Below, one piece after another: positions 48,555 to 60,850 of a stretch of 64,000 nucleotides of DNA. The position numbers and the translations under genes are program-made. The stretch is from Gymnorhina tibicen (Eukaryota > Chordata > Aves > Passeriformes > Artamidae), in contig VXAZ01000444.1 in the NCBI GenBank assembly GCA_013399875.1, positions 192,188 to 256,187 on the forward strand, given 5' to 3'. The first letter of the stretch is position 1; each line of letters starts with the position of its first letter. Under the pieces are notes generated by a model. That model saw only the letters and a list, made by a program, of their open reading frames with translations. It did not search any database and was not told the origin of the DNA.

Positions 48555-50864
48555 CTGGTGTCAGCAAGAAGAAAAAGCAGGTTCATTAGTTACATGTGGT
48601 CAGTGCCAGTCCCTGGGTGGCAGGAGGGCCCAAACTGGCCCAGAATCACTGCAAAGCCTCCAAAATACCCAGAGGAACAAAGACATCCACTTCCAGCAGC
48701 ATGCCACTCTGCTAAGCTGGGAAGGGGTCAGTGGAGGGAATCTCCTGTTGGTTGTGGTTCCTGTGATATAAATTAAAGGTGACTGCGCTGCTGCCTCCCA
48801 GGAGTGCCACCACGGCTATCAAGGTTGTGCTGCTGCAGCCAGGAGGGCACTGAAACATTTCAGACTTCTGCTCTGCAGTGAAGTCTGTAAACCCAGTGAC
48901 CTGACACTGCTTGACAGACAGAGGAGAAGACACCCAGCATATTGAGGCTGTTAGCAAGAGCCAGGGAACAACAAACAGTGTCGTGCTATGAAATGAAATT
49001 GAAATGCAATAAAAGTCTCACATGGGAAAATATGCAGATCGACCTGAACTTTGTCACTTTGCTGAATTACAGCACGTTTGGTGACAGGGATTGCTTTTCA
49101 ACTGGAAAGTAACAGATTTTTCTCTCTGATGTTGCTGAAATCTGGACATAAAAAGCAGTTTTCTTAGGAAGTGACAGTAGAAATACAATAGAACTTCTAG
49201 AGGATGTAGCTTCCTTTCATTCAAAGGGATATCGGTTTTAAGGAGAATTGAAGTTTTAATCAAAGATTTTTCTTACGTTTGTCAAAAGCAGGGAAAAGTG
49301 ACAACTGCTTGTTGGCTGTTGGCTCGTGCTGAGCCAACCCTTTGAATATTATTCCAGTTGATTAAATTTGCATTGCTAATAGGGGAGAAGCCATATGCCT
49401 TGCACACCTGTAGAATACAGCTCTGGGTTTTGAAAGGTTATTAATGCACCATTGTGTTCTGGCGAGAAAGGATTTTATCAGAGTGGGAGGAGGAGCTGCT
49501 GGGGCGGCAGAGAGTCCCCTGCCACTGCTCCCCTTCCATGCTGTGCATGTGCTCCCTACACAGCTCACCCCAGAGCTGGCTACACAAGTGTAGCAGCAGG
49601 GGAGGGGGGAAACCTGCCTCTTCTAGGCAAAAACCTGTTGGCTTCAGCAGGGAAGTGTCTATCAGGGCAGCATGAAGTCTCACTCAGAAAAAGAAAAAAA
49701 AGAAGAAAGAAAAAGAGCCTGCAAGAGATTTCAATCTTACAGATTGGCTTATAAAGATAATGGAACTGGTGCTCTCTGTATGGCTTCAGCTGAATTTTAA
49801 ACATCTTGGGTAAAACTGAGGGGTTTGTTTTTCCTGTTGTCCAGTTAAGCACTTTCTCATCACTAGAGATTGCTGAAATTATTGCTTTCTCCTTCAGGTC
49901 ATATTCAAAAAATTAAACAGACTACTCCTACTCCCCTTAAGACTTCGTGGAGGGATTTTACCCTGATTAAAGCATTAAAAATTAATGCCACTCAGAACAA
50001 GTCCCTTTGGATTCTACAGACTGCAGCTATTGCCTGTCTCCTCCAGGTATTTCAGTTGACATTATCTGTAATTAACATTACGTGTCTTAGCCAGTGGCTT
50101 TTTGTCAGAGAATTTTCAGCAGTGTAAATGGGAGCCAGCTCTGCCTGCTGTGAAAACCTGCCTCAAATGCCAGGCAGATCCAGTCTTGTCCTCTTTCTGG
50201 CGAGCAGCTTTATTAGCAGTGAAACAAACACTATATTGAGACAATTTAGTGCGCATTTAACTTTCCAGGCTAAGGATCCTGCTAGCAATCACTTCTCAAC
50301 ATTCACTCCCAGCCCTGCCACATTCAGGCTCAGGCACCATTTGTTTTTTCCACTTAAAGCTGTTGTCTGGGGAGAGGACAACGCATTCCAGGAAACTCAG
50401 CTGAGCTCACTCTGTGTTCGATACAGGTGGGAAAGTGTTTGGACTCAAGATGAAAAGTGACTGCCAGGAACTCCCATCCACCACCAAAAGAGCCCTGGGC
50501 AAGCATTACTTTCACCAGTTACCAACCCCATCAACCCAGCCTCAGCATTTGGGAATTACGAGTTTCACTCTCCTTTGAATTTCCAAAACTTTATTGGACT
50601 AATTGAGAACCCTTTAGGGACAGTCAGACAGTGAAGTTCTTCACAGCCATGGTGCAGAAAGTGTGACAGAGACAGAAACATGAGCTGGTATTTGTTCACA
50701 GGCACGTATGGGCATTCTCCTTTCTCTGTGGGTATCTTTGGACAGACAGAAGGAAACAGAAGCCTGAGTGCACTTTTTCCTAAAGCACACTGATAATCCT
50801 GACCCAGCAAAGAGGAGCCAGCAGGACAAACACCTCTTTCTGTGCAAAAGCGTACAGGAAATAC
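48555..50864. other. Stretch without an established gene
   Basis: This would be an intron if the minus-strand model holds. A minus-strand frame at 48712-48957 follows a good acceptor (CTCCTCTGTCTGTCAAGCAG, ending at about 48917) and ends at a stop, with EMFQCPPGC inside. It could be an alternative terminal exon but lacks support. A polypurine tract is at 49686-49717. Confidence 0.35.
49686..49717. repeat. A/G polypurine tract
   Basis: Thirty-two uninterrupted purines, mostly A with single G (GAAAAAGAAAAAAAAGAAG and on). Confidence 0.9.
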
Positions 50865-50972
50865 CTGTTGTAACAAGCTCAGGGTGAGTCCAGGCAGCAG
50901 CATCCAGAGCGCAGCCAAGCAGTGCTGGAGAATTAGAGCCAGTGGTTCCTCCTCAGTGACTGGGAAGGAGCC
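50865..50972 (-). CDS. Candidate internal exon, unrecognised protein
   Basis: On the minus strand, acceptor CATGTCCCTTTGCCTTGCAG and donor CAACAG|GTATTT bracket 36 codons in phase 0-0. The frame begins GSFPVTEEEPLALILQHC and continues with a leucine-rich, helix-like LAALWMLLPGLTLSLLQQ. The frame stays open on both sides for 173 codons, so the boundaries depend on the splice signals. With the two downstream candidates it gives a three-exon series without frame conflict. Unrecognised. Confidence 0.3.
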
Positions 50973-53900
50973 CTGCAAGGCAAAGGGACATGGGGAGGGA
51001 GTTGCAGTGGCTGCAGGTGACACCTCTGGCCCAGCATTTGTGAAAATCAATGCTTTCCTGCAAATACCTAAGGAAAAACTTGGCACTTGGGACCTTTAAA
51101 TGCTCAAGAGGAGAGCTGCCCTGTTTGTTGGCTACATTAATGTGCATATTAAACTTGCACTGCTTTGGTCCCCCCTGCACTGGCTGGAGAGAGGCAGCAT
51201 TGGCTGCATCTTCTTCTGATGCACAATGCCTGTCCCTTTCCACCTGCATCCCTTTCTTGGTTTTAAAAATACATCTGCATAAAGACAGCTGCTTCCTATC
51301 ATGATACCTGGAATCACAGGTTGTCTTAAATAAAGGATGTTCTTCAGAGCTAGCAAGAACATTGCTGCGGTCAGTTTGTTAGAAACTTTTGTTTGGGTTC
51401 ATTAGCAATTTGCCTTTTTTAATTGCAAAGTCATTTAGATTTGATAAAGCTTGTTGTCAGTTTCCCAGAAATGTCTGAGGCGATAATTGCCATTTTTAAA
51501 ATATTCTTCAGGAAAACTTCCATTTCAACTTATTTGTCAAATTATGAGGTGCTTTTTACATTTTCAAACCAAAAATATCTGGGATAACAGACAGGATGAA
51601 GGAGGCAGCGGTGGCATGAAATGGCTTCAAAAATTTCATGTTGTTGACCTTACACAAGGCAGAAATGTCAAACCCTCATAATTACTAGTAGGACAAGACA
51701 TCAAACCACCCAAAGGAACCTATACTGATGCCTTAATGCCCATGCAGGGTTCACTGCAACATCAGCCACGGTCGGGATGTTGTTGTTGGAAACCTGCTTT
51801 ACCTAGAGTTCCAATGACGCTGCCACCCCAGCACAAACAAGGTGCCTTCTCCTGTGACAGCCCACGCCAGCAGCCAGCAGGGCTCTCGAGTCTGGCACGG
51901 ATGCCCAAGCTATTCCTGTTGCCTTTCACAGAGCTGTAAAAGTCCCTGTGTGGCTGGAAAAGGCTGGTTCCAGCAAAGGGCAGCTCTGCTCAGTTGTCAG
52001 GAAGAAGAGCACAGAGCACAGATTTCTATGGCAGGCTTTTTCTAAGCTTCCATGGTGTTTACTCCTTCCCAGACAAGAGAACAACAACCAAGGAAAGCAA
52101 CAATTGCCACATAATTGCAATATTCTGAAAATAATCTACTTCCTTTGGTAAAGGAGCATGTTACTAACAAATGTACAGGAGTAAGATTGAAGTTAGGCTG
52201 CAAGGTAATGAAAAATGTGCAAGGACTCAAAACAATTCCCAGCAGAACAACAGAGCCTCTTCCAGGCTCAGCCCTGACATCCCACATCTGGGACAGCTTA
52301 TTAAAAACACCCACGGCACAGAGCAGAACCTGAGCTAGGGACGGGAGCAAAAGCTCAGTGGAAGAGAAGAGGTCAGAGCCCTCTTCAAGGTGAGCCAAGG
52401 CCACTCAAGTGGTTTGAGCTGCAGAAGCCATCGGCACAGTCAGCCTTAAGAGACAGCTAACAAGGCACAAACGCATCCTTTTAGGAACAAAGGCAACCCC
52501 TCCCCAGCCACACTGCACGCTAAGCTCAAGGACGTGGTGTGTCAGCACACAGAGCTCCACTCTCTACTCTCTAACTTGGAAAGGGCCTTGAATGCTCTGT
52601 TTAAATTTAATTTATAGACAAGAAACCCAAAGTTTCTTGAAAGAGCACATCAATAAATTAGCATCAAATTTTGCTGCCTTGTCAAGGATTAGCAGTTTTA
52701 ATCCATTTCAAGTATGAATTGGGAATTAGAAAATAGTGCTGAGATATTAATAACAAGTAGTTCAGTGTGTGCCCTTAATTTGCTTAAATTTAAAAGCGCT
52801 GGTAGGAATTTTTATGCAGAGGAGATAGAGCTGAGCAGATAGAATAAAAATGTCTTAATGTCACAACATACCTAGAGCTTTTGGGCTAAAGCTCTGTTTT
52901 TCTATTGCTTTCTGTATCAAATATTTGCTGGCTGCCTGAGGTCATCTGCTAAATCCTTCTGTCCCTGACGGTTGCTGTCTCCAGCCATTCACCTCCTCTT
53001 TCCATCAGCAGCTGGGAAGGCAACGAAAGACGTGCTTGAATAACCAGAAGTTGCCTGTTAGAGCCCGTAGTTCAGAGTGTCAGAGCCAGCCCATGCTCAC
53101 ACACTCACATCCTCTCTGGACACACTACCTGCACACTCAGGAGCCTGCAGCCAAAGTGCTGCACTTCCAAAAGCAGAACAGGTGGGGATAAAGAAGGTAA
53201 GATACACCAAAGGGCTTTTTAACTCATTGTCAGCACCTCGGGGATAAAATTTACATACCCCAAGGTGTTTGGAGAACGCCCACAAAGCCTGCTCTCTAGC
53301 ACAGCCCCATAAATCACCGATTTAAAGGGTGTTAATGGGCTGGTGCCTTCAAAGCTTTTCAGTCAGCGCAGATGTTTCCTCTTTGACAAACCACTTTGAT
53401 CATTTATGCTACTAGTTATTTTTATTTCAGAAAATGTCATATTAATTGTTTGAAATGCGCTGTACAACAGGCCATGGTATTGTTGATTGCCTTCCCTAAA
53501 CTCCTGCAAAACAACTGTCAAAAGTTTGGTCCAGGCACATAAGAAGGAAATGCAATTAATATAAATTGAGCTGTAAGCTAAGGTTCAGTTTCTCCTCCCA
53601 GATAACAGTAGATGCCATTAGGATAAGTTGAGCAAAGAACTTGAGACAAGACTGTGATATTTATGGTCATAAATCACAGTGTCTTGACATAACCTCACTT
53701 ACAAAATACATCTCATTCCCACGGCCCTTACCATTACACAGGAAAACACAGAGGTGCTCCAAAACCAAGAAGCGATCGCACAACCAAAGTGAAGAGAGCA
53801 GAGACCACGCTCATCAAGAGTTGCATTCCAGTAGCAGAAAACAGTCCTCTTTTTTCCTAGGCAGAATGACAACAGTAGAAATCTCATCATGTCACACAGT

Positions 53901-56900
53901 CACTGTACATTACATCTCTAATCGTGCCTGTCCAAAGTTTTTCAATAGCTCAGTGCATTCTCCCTTTCAAAGGAACTGCTGTAGTTTATCTGGAGCATAA
54001 CAAGTAGGGTGACAAAAAACCAATGCTAAACCCAACAGCTGTGGATCAACCAAAACTACTGGCACTGGCTGACACATCCACTCCATGCAAAGGGGGACAG
54101 ATGACCAGCTCAGGTGCTCCATCAGCAGCACTGAATGCTGGTCAGGAGATGAGGTCCCACCATGGGATGTGCAGGACTACTGACTGGTTCCAAATGTTTT
54201 GCAGATAATAAACTGTTCCGAAGTAAAATTTCCTGATAACCTAATAAATTTTTTTTTGCTGATAAAATTTAAGCTATTTAGTAGTATTTCCTATCAACCA
54301 CTCCATACCTTATGCTGAGATTGAGAAAATCACAAAAACATTAGGAAACACGGAAAGAAAATTGTTAAGGTGATATTTGTCCTCAGTTTGACCTTATTTT
54401 GGAATAGGCCATAACAAAATGAAAGCAAATCTTTCAAAACAGAGGTACAGGTTTAAGTTGCTCCTAATTAAAAAATAGCTGTAAACAATCTATCTAAATG
54501 AAACAGCTTGAATGAATGAGGAGAGGAGGTGCATCCCACCTCTTCCCTTCGTTTGAAACAAGCCAAATCAGCTTACTGCATTTCCAAGTTGTTGACATTA
54601 TTCCAGAAGTAATCATGTTGCTGTCTAGCCAGGGAAGATTGATGCCTATCTGTGCTGACAGACATGCTGATGCCTCTCCTGCTTAGGTTTCCAAGGTTAT
54701 GGTTTGACAGTCAATTAAAAAGTTCTCTCTTCCCTGACAAACTGTTGGGCTCCATTGACTTTCTCCTGCCCCTTTCCTACTGATAAAACACCTTCACGTT
54801 GTCCCCTTGACCACGGGGATTTTATGAGCACCCTATTTCAGCAGCCTGTTTTGGGATGACTTTCTTCAAGCTCTTCTGTACCACGGAGGAGCACCACAGC
54901 ACCCACAACTGGGCACCGCTCACATCTCCTGCCACGGTGACTGAGGGACACAAATGTCACAGCTGCTCCCACTTACACACGAGTCTCAGCCATATACCAC
55001 AAAACTGCTGGTTCCTCGCTGCCACTACCAGCCCTGCCAGAGAAGGATGGATGGGGGTCTGTCCCCCACTCAGGCTGCCCTTGCCTCTTGCTGCATGGCA
55101 GAGCTCATTGCCACCGTGGCAGGATCCAAGAGAGCAAACCTGGACAGCACGGGAGATGCCAAAGTTGCACATTCCCAGCTTCATTCTTCTACCTGTAGAT
55201 GGCATGGATATACCTTGCTATCTCAAGCAGCTCTCCACTCCTGCTCACTTGCTTAGTAGGCAGCGTTCTAGAGATCAGCACTTTTAAACATGAAGTACTA
55301 TCTAGTGGGCGAAATTAACTCCCACCAGATGATACAGGACCTATATAAAGCATCTGCTTAGAACACCAATGCTTTTAAGGGCAGTGAAAATAATACTCAA
55401 GTGAGAAACAACTGTAGGAACTCTTGCACTTGGCTTTGCAGGAACATCTTTATGCAGCAATTTCCCATGGCAAATGGAGTTGTCTGCAGAGCGAAAAACA
55501 AAACCCGACACACTTCCAAAGAAACAAACAACCAGGAGAAAGCCATCTGAGCAGAATCCAAGCTACACAAAGTGTAGGACTATGCCTGTGAACTTCACCC
55601 ACTGAGACATCCCTCAGCAAATACTACTGCTGAGACAAGCTGTAGGAGGCTGTTCTCAGGAGAAGCCGCCTATCTGGCTAAATTCGTTACCGTGCCTGTG
55701 TAGCTTTGGGCTGCTTATGCAAAAATTATTTCATTCCCTCAAGGTTTGGAGCAGTGCTTAGTAAGAATGACAGGAAAAAGTCAAAAATCCTAGCAAGTGT
55801 GACTTCCAGGAGAATGAGGTACCCTTGCATTTCTGTAACTCTCACTTCCCCTCCCTCCCTCCACAATTTAACCAGTTAAGCACCTTTGTAAATCAAAACC
55901 ACAGCATCTTTCTTTAGGCACTCCTGAAAAGTTTAGCCTTAACCTTAACTAAAAACCACTCAGATTTATTTTTCCCCCAAAACATTTCAACATTTTTGGC
56001 ATTTGATTAAAACAAGGGATTTACTCCGTGCAGAAAGCATATCTCAAACAGAACTTAATACCTTCAGATGAGAACGCCCACAAAAGTGACTGTGTCTGCA
56101 GACAGCTGGAGGCTATCTGTAAAAACCTGCTTGCTGCAATGCCTCTCCTCTACGGAAAAATAATAATGATATTAATTTGGGGCATTTTGTTTAGCTGCAG
56201 TGTTCAGAAGCCATTCCTGCAAAGACTTCTCACATGGTGCCATTAGCACCTACTTGCAATGCACCAAATTAAATGTGTAGGCAGGACTGTGGGGAAGTGA
56301 AGTCAAAATAATTCGTATGTGCAGCTACCTAGGACACTGCTTAAAAGACACAACAGAAATCTTGCACATAACTTAAAACTTCTCACAGTCATTTCAGTAA
56401 CACTCCAAAATTTTCTCCTATACTAGGAGCACCGAGCAGCTTCAGGTCCCCTCAACTCCTGCCTTGAACAAGTAACCTCATCTTAGAGCAACAGCTATCT
56501 GCTCAGAGTGTATCCTTATTTTACCTCTCCCCACACCTGAGCCCAGCTCTGCTGGTCATTGCAGAACATATAAATCACATACCCTTTTGGAAATGAAAGA
56601 GCATTTGAAATCTGGACTGACTTCACACTGTGAACCTGCCAAAAGTTAGAAGAATTAAGTTGGCGTAAGAAACAATAAGCATTAAATCATGCCTGCATTA
56701 GGGACAAGGGCTCACTCTGAAAGAACTACTGCTCTGTTATCTTATTTTCTCGTTCTTTTTAGAGTTGAGGAAGGGGGGGAAATGACAGATTAAAAAAATT
56801 ACATAGAGGACAATATTTTAATTGCAGCTTTTAAATTTTGAACTTTGAAAACAACACCCATATTCTTCAATGGGTTTGAGAAATGCTAACCTTCATTCTT

Positions 56901-57607
56901 AAGTGACTAAGATATCTTGTTCACATTCATAAAAATCCTGATTCACTCTGTAGCATGAACCACAATGGACTGTGTTTATCCTTTAAAAAGATCAAATGAA
57001 GCAACTGGCAATGCAATTAACTTCCTTTTAATGCATAAGACAATATAGAGGCAATTTCTCTGAGTGTGCAGAGATACCACATGTATTTAGTACCTTGCAC
57101 TGAAATTCAACCTTGTTTAAAACAGAAAGCAACATGGAGAAATGGGACTGGAGCACAACACCCTTTTACAGACCTGTGAAATATTCAGGGCTGTTTTTTG
57201 AGCCAATATGTTTCAGTTCAAATCAGAACACTAAAGGACAGTGCCAGAAGTAAAGTTTCATCTTGTGTACCTAGACTTCATATCAATTTAATCAAGATAA
57301 ATTGGCACTGCCTTATAATTTACTATATCTGAGGGTTCCATAAACACCTCTAGCTTGTGTTGTGCTATGCAAATTATTAAATGAATACAGAAATGAAGGC
57401 AAACGACTCCAAGATGTTTTAAGTACTGAAAAGAATATTAAATTTGATCTTAGCTCTGTATTTTGGTGTTTGATTTCTCAGCTTTTAATATCAAAATAAT
57501 CCTCCCCTCCGTATTTATAAATCATACTCATTCTCCAATTCTGTCCCTCCTAAAGATAAGTAATTGCACAATCTGTCCCTTGCATTCGTTTAGCTGAGAA
57601 CGTATCC
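50973..57607. other. Long gene-free stretch
   Basis: About 6.6 kb with no recognised repeat. Two AT-rich parts (52600-52860 and 53320-53480) look enhancer-like: homeobox TAAT cores, TTTGATC and isolated CpGs (AAAAGCGCTGG, AATGCGCTGT). The plus-strand frame at 54856-55287 (143 codons) has no domain or splice support. The 56760-57540 part is AT-rich with nothing called. Confidence 0.4.
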
Positions 57608-58135
57608 ATAGGCTCTGAGGGAACTGGCAGAGGGAGTGACTAACGCATCACATTTGAGAAGTCGTGGCACTCCACTGAAGTTCCCACTCACTGTAAAAGG
57701 GGAAACATAACCCCCATTTTAAAAATGGTAAAAAAAAGACACAGGGAACTACAGGAACAGTCAGTGTCACCTTGGTGTGCCTCAAGATCAGGGAGCAGAT
57801 GCTCCTTTTTATGCTAAGGCACATGGAAAATAAGGAGGTGGTTGGTGACAGCCAACACAGTTTCACTAATGGCAAAACATGCCTGACAAATTTGGTGGCC
57901 TTCTACGACGGGGTTACAGCAGTGGTGGATGAAGGAAGAGCAGCTGACGTCTGCCCGGACTTGTGAGAAGCGTTTGACACTGTCCTGCACAATATCCTTG
58001 TTTCTAAACTGGAGAAACGTGGATTTGATGGGTGTGATTGCCCTGGTGGAAGGTGTCCCTGCCCATGGCAAGGAGTGTGGAACTCTATGACCTCTAAGGT
58101 CCCTTCAAACACAAGCCATTCTGTGGTTCTATGAC
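57608..58135 (+). pseudogene. CR1 LINE with large internal deletion
   Basis: The 5' part, to about 58030, is CR1 ORF2 at the start of the reverse-transcriptase domain. Recognisable pieces are GGAACTGGCAGAGGGAGTGA, GGGGAAACATAACCCCCATT and, in translation, [30 protein letters not shown] and EAFDTVLHNILVSKLEKRGF. A premature stop (CCG GAC TTG TGA) interrupts it. It then jumps to the CR1 3' UTR (GGTGGAAGGTGTCCCTGCCC, CTCTAAGGTCCCTTCAAAC, ATTCTGTGGTTCTATGAC). The rest of the polymerase domain, with the catalytic motif, is missing. Confidence 0.93.
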
Positions 58136-59406
58136 TGCTTATGCCAAGGGTTCATTTGGGTCCACTGCAACCAGAAACAACGTGCCTTCTATCCTCCAGT
58201 ACCACCCCAAAGCTCACATTTTAAATATGTTTGGTCAAGTTGTCCTATCATTCCCCTAACAGAACTGCAAAATACAGGTTTTTTAATAAATGAACTATTT
58301 TTAGTAAGGTACAGAGAGTCCTTTGGGTTCATCCATTCCCCATTGCTGCACATTCTCTACTCTCAATGCAGTTATATCAAAACAACAAAAGTGCTAAGGG
58401 CACAGAAGGTCTGCACTGCTTGGGGTGAGCCAAGCAATAAATCATTTGCCTCTTAGGCACACTCAGTTATTTTGTTGTTTACAGCTGTATATGCAGGGCC
58501 AGCCTGGGGCTCCTGAATAGCTTGACCAGCATGGCCAAGGCAGCCATTTTTTTCACCAGGGGCCTGCACAAGGGAGGTAGTTCACTCCTGGCCTATTAAC
58601 ACCTAGTTATGGTCAAACTTATGCCAGTATCTCAGCCTAAATAAATCTGTAGGCAACCAATGACAGTAATTGTCTCAATTATCACACCTGAGTCAAAGTC
58701 TTCCCTGAAATTAATGATCTAAAAAATCTCCTACACTCAGCTACAGGCTGCCGTGAAGAAATAACATTCATCCATGGAAAATAAGTGTCAAACTTGGAAC
58801 TCAAGCACCCTTATAAAGTTGATAAGCTAGAGCTGCCAGAAAAATAAAAGCTTAGAAAAACTGCCTTGAGAAAGTTGACATTGGCATTGATCACTAATGC
58901 CCCAAATCTAGGGAGAGCTGTGAAGTCCATGAGCCTCCAAGGATCTCTCTTTGCCCAAGGGTCTGTAAAATAAAACTTTGCAAACAGCACTTTTTACCGT
59001 GCCTGACCATTTCTGGATCTCACAGCAGAATAATGTGGCTGAAGAGAGAAACCACCAGGAAACAGTTTTTATTCCATTTTCCTTGACACCCACTAGCATC
59101 ACTGAGTGTTGACTTCTGACAAATGGAATGTTACGAGTGTTCCAGAGCACTGTAAGAAAATAGATGGCCAGAATAAGCAGATGGACATGAAACCATAATC
59201 TTGCACGAGCCAAGCAAAATCACAGAAAGGCTAATATGCTACACAAACACAAAAGAATTAAGATTATAACATAACTGAATGTCCCATCAAGATAACTCTG
59301 CTGTGAAACTCTCAGCTCTGGCTGATAGAGATGACCCTGTTGGTTCAACATGCTTCTGTATGGTTTTTTACTCAAGTGAGTGACTTTATGCCTGCTGGTA
59401 TTGCAG
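58136..59406. other. Gene-free stretch
   Basis: A 101-codon minus-strand frame at 58908-59213 has a hydrophobic start (LLILAIYFLTVLW) but no other support. No repeats are recognised. Confidence 0.35.
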
Positions 59407-59528
59407 GACAATATGGTCTAAAGTCAGCACTATGGATAGATCAGTGTAGATCAAAGTTAATTGGAAGACCATTAACTGATAAATCACAAGAAGCAGTTGT
59501 AACATTACAAACCCACTCACACTGCAAG
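59407..59528 (+). CDS. Candidate internal exon, plus strand
   Basis: Acceptor TTTATGCCTGCTGGTATTGCAG and the strong donor TGCAAG|GTGAGT bracket 122 nt. The first two bases complete a codon, then 40 codons are open, including QYGLKSALWIDQCRSKLIG and RPLTDKSQEAVVTLQTHSHC. It exits in phase 0. Hydrophilic, mixed composition is protein-like. No matching neighbour exon was found. The frame at 60727-60850 on the same strand needs a different phase. Family unknown. Confidence 0.27.
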
Positions 59529-59782
59529 GTGAGTTCAGGCAAGCCACTCTTGATTTTCCAGAAATAAGGAGATATGCAGAAGAGACACCAACAGCTGGCA
59601 GGTAGCAGTAGCCTCATTAGGTCTGTGAACTCCAGGCCAAAGAACCAGTTTCACATTAGATCTGAAATGAAGACAACATGTTTACAAAGCCTGATACTTG
59701 CCCCGATCCTTCTGCAGAGAAAGGACATTCATCTGTCTCTCCCAGCTGTGCTGCCAATGGAGGAACTTCTGTAGAGCATTAC

Positions 59783-59867
59783 CTGACTGGTTTCTCTTCC
59801 TAGAGACGTGTTGGCTGTAGAAGTTGTCTCCTTGCCAAGCCTGCTTGGATACCTCCTTTCCTTGTAC
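59783..59867 (-). other. Splice-flanked ORF, speculative exon
   Basis: On the minus strand, acceptor GGGCCTTTGTATCTTCAG and donor CAGTCAG|GTAATG bracket 28 codons plus one base, phase 0 to 1, reading VQGKEVSKQAWQGDNFYSQH and on. It lies close to the opposite-strand candidate at 59407-59528, so at most one of the two is likely to be real. Confidence 0.18.
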
Positions 59868-60726
59868 CTGAAGATACAAAGGCCCACTGGGACCAGTCAC
59901 CCTTCTAACTGGTCATAGGATGTCACTTTATGCACTTCCTGGGTTCTCACGGTCAAACTGCACCTGAATCCTGCAAACTCTTTCAGGATAAACTCAATGC
60001 ACAGACACTTCTCTACCTTCACCTAACCAACATTGTCATCTGGATGGTTGTTTCATGTCTGGATCACTAACACTGACTTCCTTCAAGCTTGCAAAACACG
60101 ATCTGACAAGGGGTGTTAAGTCCTACACATATTCCTACTAGAGTCTCATTTCCAGGTTTATAAACTAGAAAAAAAAAAGGTAAAAAAATTCCCAGCCATA
60201 CCCAAATGTCTGAACTGCAAGTGTCACAGTAATTTCTTGATCTACTAGGATTGTATTTGCTATTCATGTGAGTGTTAGCACAGCAGGAATAATAAGCCTG
60301 TCCTAATCAACACTGCTCCTTTTCATTTGCAGAAGGGCTGATGGACAGAACCGAACATGCCTTCAGACTGCCTGAGCTGCATGACACACCATCCTTCCAG
60401 CTTTTGCAAAAAAACCACATTAATGATTTATTCATCCAGCAGAAGTTGTGACAAATCAGCCCAGTTCTGGGGCATCAACACCATGTATTTTACTGAGTCT
60501 CACATCCAGCTAAGTGCATTCTTCCTGAAGTGATGGGCATTCTTCCCCCTGGTGCCCCAGGACATGCAGGTGCAAATTACTGATCAAAAAAGCATGACTG
60601 GATGGTCCTCAAAGCCTGTCACCTGCTGGGAGACTCCTCTGCTACTCAGTTTCACTGGAGGAAAATGTCTGGGGCCAGTAAAGGCTTTGCTGATCTCTCA
60701 CTGCTGTCCTCCTTTACTCACATAAG

Positions 60727-60850
60727 CCTGGACTACACTAAAATCCTACTGGAAGCTGAGAGCAAATTCAAAGTAGCCCTCAAAGAAGAACCAGTTTTAG
60801 CAAAAGAAGAATGTGGCCTGTCAAATCTAGTTAAAATTTTTAAAAAGTAG
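60727..60850 (+). other. Possible terminal exon, speculative
   Basis: After an acceptor of moderate quality (CCTCCTTTACTCACATAAG), the frame LDYTKILLEAESKFKVAL, EEPVLAKEECGLSNLVKIFK and a final lysine ends at TAG (60848-60850). The sequence is lysine- and glutamate-rich and helix-like. Polyadenylation signals AATAAA lie about 580 bp downstream, at 61427 and 61438. Incoming phase is 2, so it does not join 59407-59528 directly. Confidence 0.17.

Noticed and set aside
48712..48957. LCCL-like QCPPGC motif on the minus strand
   Set aside because: The tryptophan-glycine and second cysteine motifs of LCCL domains are missing. It is a short frame ending in a stop, with no downstream donor.
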